Shown: piece by piece, positions 58,130-64,000 of the stretch
Layout: every line of letters starts with the position of its first letter
Position numbering within the stretch: the stretch's first letter is position 1
NCBI GenBank assembly: GCA_928212115.1
Contig: CAKMRJ010005745.1
Location: forward strand, 225,349,779 to 225,413,778
Origin: Lactuca virosa
Lineage: Eukaryota; Streptophyta; Magnoliopsida; Asterales; Asteraceae
Reading direction: 5' to 3'
Length of the DNA: 64,000 nucleotides
Notes under the pieces: generated by a model
Seen by the model: only the letters and a program-made list of their open reading frames with translations
Told to the model about the DNA's origin: nothing
Database searches by the model: none
Position numbers and translations under genes: made by a program

Positions 58130-59210
58130 TAAGATTAAGCATAATTCTAATACATTGAAAATTTTTCAAAGAGCGGCAGAACGAATAAGAAAAATATGTT
58201 AGGCATAATTATAAAAGGTTTCTCCAATCTGAAAGGAAAGGAGAGTACTTTAATATCATGCTTTGTGATCATCTTAATGATTGTGGAACAATGTCACAAA
58301 TTGATCCTCGAAGAATATCTTAGTGCAATTATTTGACTAAGAATAGGAATCAGATATTGTTGAAATGGTTCAATCATGAGACGAGTCATACTTCGTATCT
58401 AATTAAAATTTTAGAGTCATACTCTAGTGACTTCGAATAATATCTTGAAACTTATTCTATAGTAATTAGGTTTGTAACACCACATGAAATGTGGAGTAAT
58501 AATGTTTTCATACTCTAGCACATTGGAATTGGAAGTTGTGATGTTTTGGTTAAAACAAAGGATGAACTGAGACTAATTCCATGAAGTGTTTTCCTGTCAA
58601 GAATACATACTGACTTTTGAATATGTGTTTTCAAGGATTGTTCCTTGAGAGTGAAACTTATATGTCAAGAAGTCAGTGGGAGTCTTTTTGATCTTGAAGA
58701 GTTTCAGGAGTCGATCAAGAATAAACCTTTTAGTTATCACTAGCACACGACCTGAGGTTGATAACCTATCGTGTTGAGTTGACACATTCTTGTTTCTGTG
58801 CACCTTCCAGTTGAGTTGGCAATGCTTATGAGTTCTATGGTTTTCATTTGATTGCAAAAGGTAGAGCACGTTGGTTAATGATAGTACATTGGTCAATGGA
58901 GGTGAGCTGCTTTAATAGCTTGGAAGCATTGGTAGGCCCTTGTGCTACCAGAAAGAAAGAAATTAAGAATAAGCAAAGTTTAGTCCATGAAAGGAAAACT
59001 AGATTTGATTTTTGTTTTTTCCTCAAGCTTATCTTATGATTGTAGGTTGGAATTTATAGATTCTCATGGATAAGAAGGTATACACCAAAAAATTTAGGTG
59101 GCACAAGGTTTCACTCTAATTCATGAAAATGATTATGATGAAATACTTTCCCTAGTAGATTTTAAGGATTTAATAAATATCATTTTGGTTAGTGGTTATG
59201 TTAATTGCAT
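58130..59210 (+). pseudogene. C3 decayed copia integrase and RT start
   Basis: Readable in the plus sense: a degraded (R/Q)S(D/E)R.GEY box, LCDHLNDCGTMSQ, a degraded TP.RTPQ.N..., TPHEMW, and the linker box SLFDLEEFQES (compare C1 QIDLEELQESSG). Then a MD.KVYT.K box and a DYDE box near 59060-59150 match the C1 RT start. Stops and shifts are very frequent. It is colinear with C2. Confidence 0.7.
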
Positions 59211-61270
59211 TCTCAAATTTGCGATTTGATTACGACATCCTTTTTCATAGTTCGAATTGTGAGAAATGGAAATATATAGTTTGAATGATCAAGACTTATA
59301 GCTATAAGTTCAGAACGGGTTTAAACACACATATATGCTATCTAATGAAAGGTGTATAAGCTTGAAAAGTCTGACTGAAGACTTATCGAAGCATTACATA
59401 TCAGAAATCTGCACTTTAGTAAGAAAGTCAAAAAGCTATTGATTTCTAGAAGTCTAGTTGATTTCTGGATACATGTCTAAGCTAGTGTGAGCATAATTGT
59501 TGGGAGCATAATTTTTATGCTAGTAGGAGCATAATTTCCATCCTATATGTTGCAAGTTGGGAATACTTATTGTAGGAAACAAAGATTTCAAATTTGAAAA
59601 TTGCAAAGTTTGAGAATTGTTTCACCACAAAAAGAATTAGGGGAGATGGCACTTATACTTCATCTCAAATCTAAAAGTTTAGATTGAAGTTTTAATAGAA
59701 CTTAGTCTTCGACATATATGAATATCATGTTGAAATGAATCAATATAGGAAATTCGATATATGGAAATATTATAGCAAGATGCTGATCAGATATTAGGCT
59801 TTTTGTAAGACATTATGTATTGAGTCCCATATGCTTCGGATATAGGATCTGATGTATATGCTATAATATTCACTTATTCTGGTTTTTCCAAATGCCTAGG
59901 GCATTGAGCGGGAAAAGGACTAGAACTGGAACTGACTAAGGTTGTTGAACAACTTCCAAGAACATTCTAAGGTTATACCAAATGATTGGTTGCTTGTGGA
60001 CAGTTGGAAGTATAATATTAATTTAGACAGACCATAGTGACATATTTTATATTGAGATGATTCTTGATCAGAATTGATGGTCATATGGGAATATGGAAAT
60101 GGTTCCATAATGCGAGTTGATGATTGGAATCTACTTGTGAGTTAGGAACCTTAATGCAAGGAGGATGTTTATGGAGTGTATCTTGAATTTGAGACTTCGT
60201 TACAATGGAATTTTTTTGAGTAACAAAGTTTGAATGAAACATTTTGTAATATCATTGGCAAAGTCTTTGCGACTTTGAAGCCTCGACATCACAAAAGGAT
60301 ATTTCTTGTAAGTTTGAACTCTAACACATTTAGTAGTAACAAGAATTTGGGATTGTGAAATGAGCATCATTGAAATGGTGTCCAGTCGATCTGTTCACAA
60401 AGGAAGGACCATAGAGAAACATAGTGTGCATGTTCCTAACATGGCATTACTAATGATTAATTCAAGTGTTTAGTTGATTAATCAAAACATTATACAATGA
60501 ATAAAGTCTAATTAATATGGTGATTAGATAATAAGAGTTTTATTCAATAGTTTTGAGACCATAGTCGCTCGTACTTTTGGAAGTAAGTTTCAGATTGTCA
60601 TGATCTTGATTGTAGATTGTCCGAAGAATTTTAGGCATAGCAATAGTTTTGGTACAATGTTCATGAGTACTTGGAAAAATGGGGATTTTGAGTATTGGAT
60701 AAACCCACGCTCAGAGAATTACTTCATGGATTATATCACGATAATTTTGAGAAGATAATATCTTATATTCTTGAAACAAAGATATATGAGTTGTTGTTTA
60801 CAAGTCAGTTGTGCATTGATAATATGTAAATGCATCAGTAACTTGGTGTTATAAAACATATTGTTGTGCTTGATTTGATGAGTGAATAATACAATCATAT
60901 AAGTCAAAGTTTATCCGTTCCTTTTACCCTAACGGGAAAAGCGATATTTATGGGCCCCTCGATGATTTGATGTTGACATCTAAAGTGCTTGGCCAAGCTT
61001 GGACTGAATTGATGTGTTCAATTAATAGTATGATTTTGGTCGTCATAAATCAGAAATCAGGAAACAAAACTTGGACAATGAGATTGATTATAATCCATTT
61101 CTGATGTGTGTACGATATTTTGTAAAATGGAGGAATATTTGATCACTTATCTTAGGACACATAATTGACAAGGTGAGAGTTCGTCAGCGACATTGAGAGC
61201 TTCAATTTGCTAATCAATTTGTGAAGTTATACTGGCCACTACAATTATTCAACTTATCCAAGTGGGAGAC
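59211..61270 (+). other. C3 remainder of dead pol, 3' non-coding part and purine tract
   Basis: No open frame. The segment 59780-59930 (TTATGTATTGAG, ATGCCTAGGGCATTGAGC) matches C2 at about 50860-50690 inverted. The segment 60540-61020 matches the C1 and C2 3' regions. The tract AGTGGGAGAC lies at 61261-61270. Confidence 0.7.
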
Positions 61271-62112
61271 TGTTGGATTAGGTGTCTAAACCCATAACTA
61301 TAATTGGTATATACTTGAATTGATAGTAGCACAGTCCTTTTTGGTTGCCCTCATACTAGCAACTAGACAGGATGACTTTTGGAGAAATAGGTTGAAATTA
61401 TTATTTAATTAATAAATTGAGATAAATGACTTATTAATGTATTATGGAAATAGAATATTAATTAGAAATCATATTATTTAATTAATAGTTAATCAAAAAT
61501 TAATTAGAATTAACTTTGGGATTAATTGTATTAATTAAAAGTGCAGCGGCTGTTTAGCAATTTTTTAATAGTTGTGGAATTGGGCTCTTGGACCTCCATA
61601 GAAGGGGTGGACGAAAACTTCTAGGAAGGCCCTAGAATTTTCGTCCAAGACCTTGGATGGAGAGTCAATGGGCTGCTTAGGCCTTAAGCTAAGGAATTAG
61701 GGTTTCCTCTAGCAAACCCTAGCTTTGGCTCTAAGCTACCTCATCTATATAAAGGGTTTTACCCCTTCATGATTTCGGCCACTCTGAACGCTAAACGAAT
61801 AGTCGAATTCTCAAGCCTTATCCTCTATCCTCTCTTATCCTCTTGCCTAGTTTGGGTGTAAGCCATTAGAGGTGTTACACTTGTGACACTTGCTCTCAAG
61901 CTTCAAGAAGTCTTAGATTCACATTGTTATTACTACATAACAATTAAAGGTATGTTTACTATCTTTTGTTATGATTTTCAAAAATAGTATATGCGTCTTA
62001 GGGTTTACTTTTTGATGTTCAACACTTGTATGTTTAATTAGAGAAAACATAGATCAAAGCAATTAGGGTTGAATGCACACATAGGATTGTTTGTTTTTCT
62101 CAACACCCATCA
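61271..62112 (+). repeat. C3 3' LTR (842 bp)
   Basis: TGTTGGATTAGG...ACACCCATCA. AAACCCTAG near 61711-61720 and TATATAAAG near 61746-61754 give the telobox-plus-TATA arrangement. The donor AAAG/GTATGT is at about 61946-61955. Confidence 0.92.
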
Positions 62113-62963
62113 ATAAAATATGTCGAAAACGTAGCTAGTATGAAGTTACAGATTTTTGAATTTTTATAGAAATTCACGCGCAAGTGTGCGCCTTTGATGA
62201 CCCACCTAATGGACGAAACGTGTCACGCATATGTAGGAGCCACGTCACCCTTCCAAAATTGTGCATTACTTGCGCAGACAACATATGTGGCGCCCTACCT
62301 TTTTTTAAGCTATAAAAGGCATTCGATCTTCAACTCATTTCTCACTCAATTTCCAGCCAAATCCTTTGAATTCTTCTTAACCCTAGTCCCTTTACTATCT
62401 AGTTTCCAACTACTTTATCGAGGCCCTGGAGCATCTGAGAGATAGAGCTTTCGAATCGAGATTCTGCCAGCATAATTCTCGGTTTTCGTCAAAATACTCT
62501 GTAAATTAAGCTACACTTACTCTGCTTTAAGTTGAACTTATAATTATAGTCATAGTCATTATTATTAATCTATAATTAAGATTTATCAGTGATTCCAAAG
62601 TCATTATATTGATTAATCTACTTATGGGAATGATGTCTATGCTGGATTTAGTGAGGCGTTTCAAGTGGGATTTCCAAATAGTATACTCTATATACCAAAC
62701 AGATCTTACTTTCGATATGATCCTACCACGTTGTACCTTACTTGATAGATCATGATGTAGACATTAGGATTCCTATGGAATCTAGACTATCATTACTCGC
62801 CAGTAATACGAGACTAAGACTTCGTGAAATGAACATAGGTCACTTCAAAGGAAAAGCTAAGTACTGAAGCTAAGCGTTGCCCGACTTTTCAGCCATCCAC
62901 TTTATCAAGCGAATGCATTGTTACTTTCATCTTACAAATAGATATATGAAATATTTAGATAAT

Positions 62964-64000
62964 TGTGACATCCCCAAATTTAATCCCATTTAATTATTCT
63001 TATTTCAAATTAGACTGATCTTTATAAATGCATAATTTGTCTCATTAAAAGTATTTCCGAAGGAAATGTTTTTCATTAATTATTAAAACTTGGAATGTCA
63101 TAACTAATACAGAAACATAAGCATAAACTGGACTTACATCAATATTTTAGTAGCCTACGAACTTAAATCTCTCAGCAATTAATTACATTATCTATCAGTT
63201 CTTTCGTATCGTTACATGTGATACAAGGAATTGAGTGGGTCTGGTTGGGGAACCAGGTGAGCACATAGGGTTCTCAACCCACCATATTATATTCTTTTAA
63301 TTATATAATCTTTAGCATTCAAATATCCCAATCACCCCATTCATTTTATTTTCTCTTTATCATCCTAGAATGATAATTTTGAGAGATCTTTTCTAAAGGG
63401 GTCTTTGACAGTAGTCATCTATATTTCCGTAAATGATTAGGCACCATAAGTGTGACAACACTTTAGACATAACACGATAGTACATTTAGTACTTTTGGGT
63501 GAGCACGACAGTACAATGGTACTTTGGAAAGGTACGATAGTACAATAATTCTTTTGGATAAACACGTCAAGTTACGACTTATTATTTCGTACAACTTTCA
63601 CTAACCTATCACATCCATTATCTTGCACTGCCCTATCACAGCCTCTCATTGATTATTTTACACAACCCATTACTACCCAATCATATTATTAAGTATAACA
63701 TACTATTAGATCAAATAACAATCATATCATATAGTACGAATATATTAAACACAACAAAAAACCGCACATAACATTTAGGTGACTCAACGTTAGGGCACTC
63801 ACCTGATAGAAGTAGCTGACTCAACGTTAGGGCAACGCTTCGCCTTCACACTTCTCAAAGACCTAAACGTATAATACTAAGTCTTAGCCTAGTTTCATAA
63901 TAAATAATAGTCTAGATTCCTCGATAAGCCCAATTCCTAAATCAAGATCTATCAAGTAAGGAATAACCAGACATGATCATATCGGAGGTAGGGTCCATTT
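62964..64000 (-). repeat. Gypsy LTR E6, reverse, runs off the window
   Basis: Plus-strand start TGTGACATCCCC at 62964, aligning with the E4 LTR from 38234 on (TATTTCCGAAG.AAATG, GTCATAA) and later with 41045-41270. It was inserted into E5 after ATAAT (62959-62963). Since its inner end is on the left with no primer site there, it is the 3' LTR of a minus-strand element or a solo LTR. The tandem phrases CACGA(C/T)AGTAC (about 63470-63550) lie inside. Confidence 0.75.

Larger units (their letters stand above)
55646..62112 (+). mobile_element. Copia-type element C3, decayed, same subfamily as C2
   Basis: LTR pieces 55646-56266 (truncated) and 61271-62112 (842 bp). It contains a two-exon zinc-knuckle gag, a DNA-transposon-like insert (56670-57744), decayed integrase and RT, and a purine tract AGTGGGAGAC (61261-61270). 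It is older or more damaged than C2. Confidence 0.85.
55018..62963 (+). repeat. Gypsy LTR E5, forward, split by C3 and cut by E6
   Basis: Starts TGTAACGCCTGCAAC at 55018 and runs to 55645, then resumes at 62118 after C3 and one ATAAA. It shows the E2a/E4 type phrases (GAAGTTATG, AAAGTCGTAG, ACGTCTAAATC). A TATA box CTATAAAAGG is at about 62311-62320. From 62500 to 62960 it aligns with the inverted E4 LTR (41480-41040). It ends at 62963 where E6 begins, so its own 3' end is not seen here. Confidence 0.75.

Noticed and set aside
62194..62445. 83-residue plus-strand ORF
   Set aside because: Lies in the E5 LTR around its TATA box; no domain.

Overview
The window is plant nuclear DNA, and probably Asteraceae; lettuce or a close relative is my best guess. 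That guess rests on the style of the LTR families, the abundant word ACTCG-N-CGAGT and the UGT85 gene, and no search was run. Almost all of it is LTR retrotransposons inserted into one another. I see one intact low-copy gene, a two-exon UDP-glycosyltransferase on the minus strand (46615 down to 45060), and one broken PIF/Harbinger-type Myb/SANT-like gene (54693 down to about 47745).

Left part (1-43091) is one Russian doll, up to six levels deep. A short-LTR copia fragment C4 (minus, 42433-43091) is cut by a Ty3/gypsy element E4 (minus, 37319-42432). E4 is cut in its gag by gypsy E3 (minus, 31646-37318). E3 is cut in its RNase H/integrase part by gypsy E1 (plus, from before position 1 to 31645). 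E1 carries two insertions: gypsy E2a (3301-12369, in the integrase, duplication CGTAT) and gypsy E2b (14261-30735, in the 3' LTR, duplication ATGAA). E2b carries a copia element C1 in its protease (17970-25928, duplication CTTCG). An LTR of another gypsy family, with a long TA microsatellite, sits inside the E4 LTR (about 38500-40530).

Middle part (43092-48491): a decayed copia RT remnant, the UGT85-like gene, AT-rich spacer, and the C-terminal half of the Myb/SANT-like pseudogene. Right part (48492-64000): copia C2 (minus, 48492-54392, duplication ATGCT) splits that pseudogene. A gypsy LTR E5 (plus, from 55018) is split by copia C3 (55646-62112, duplication ATAAA), which itself holds a DNA-transposon-like insert full of GGT repeats. 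Finally an inverted LTR of the same broad family, E6 (minus), runs from 62964 off the window.

The most interesting material lies in how these elements seem to be expressed. Three gypsy elements carry a 65-69 bp phase-1 intron exactly between gag and protease. Each stops if unspliced, so splicing would set the Gag to Gag-Pol ratio; E2a lacks it. Gypsy and copia elements alike have a good 5' splice site inside the LTR and a 3' splice site just before the gag ATG. Clusters of usually four copies of a family-specific CG-centred palindrome sit in the gypsy LTRs and between primer-binding site and gag in the copias; gypsy E1 and copias C1/C2 share the same 11-mer apart from its central base. C2 and C3 share the same dead pol while the C2 LTRs are almost identical, which points to non-autonomous mobilisation. 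All coding parts of the elements are broken, mostly by C-to-T/G-to-A changes, as expected for methylated, silenced copies.
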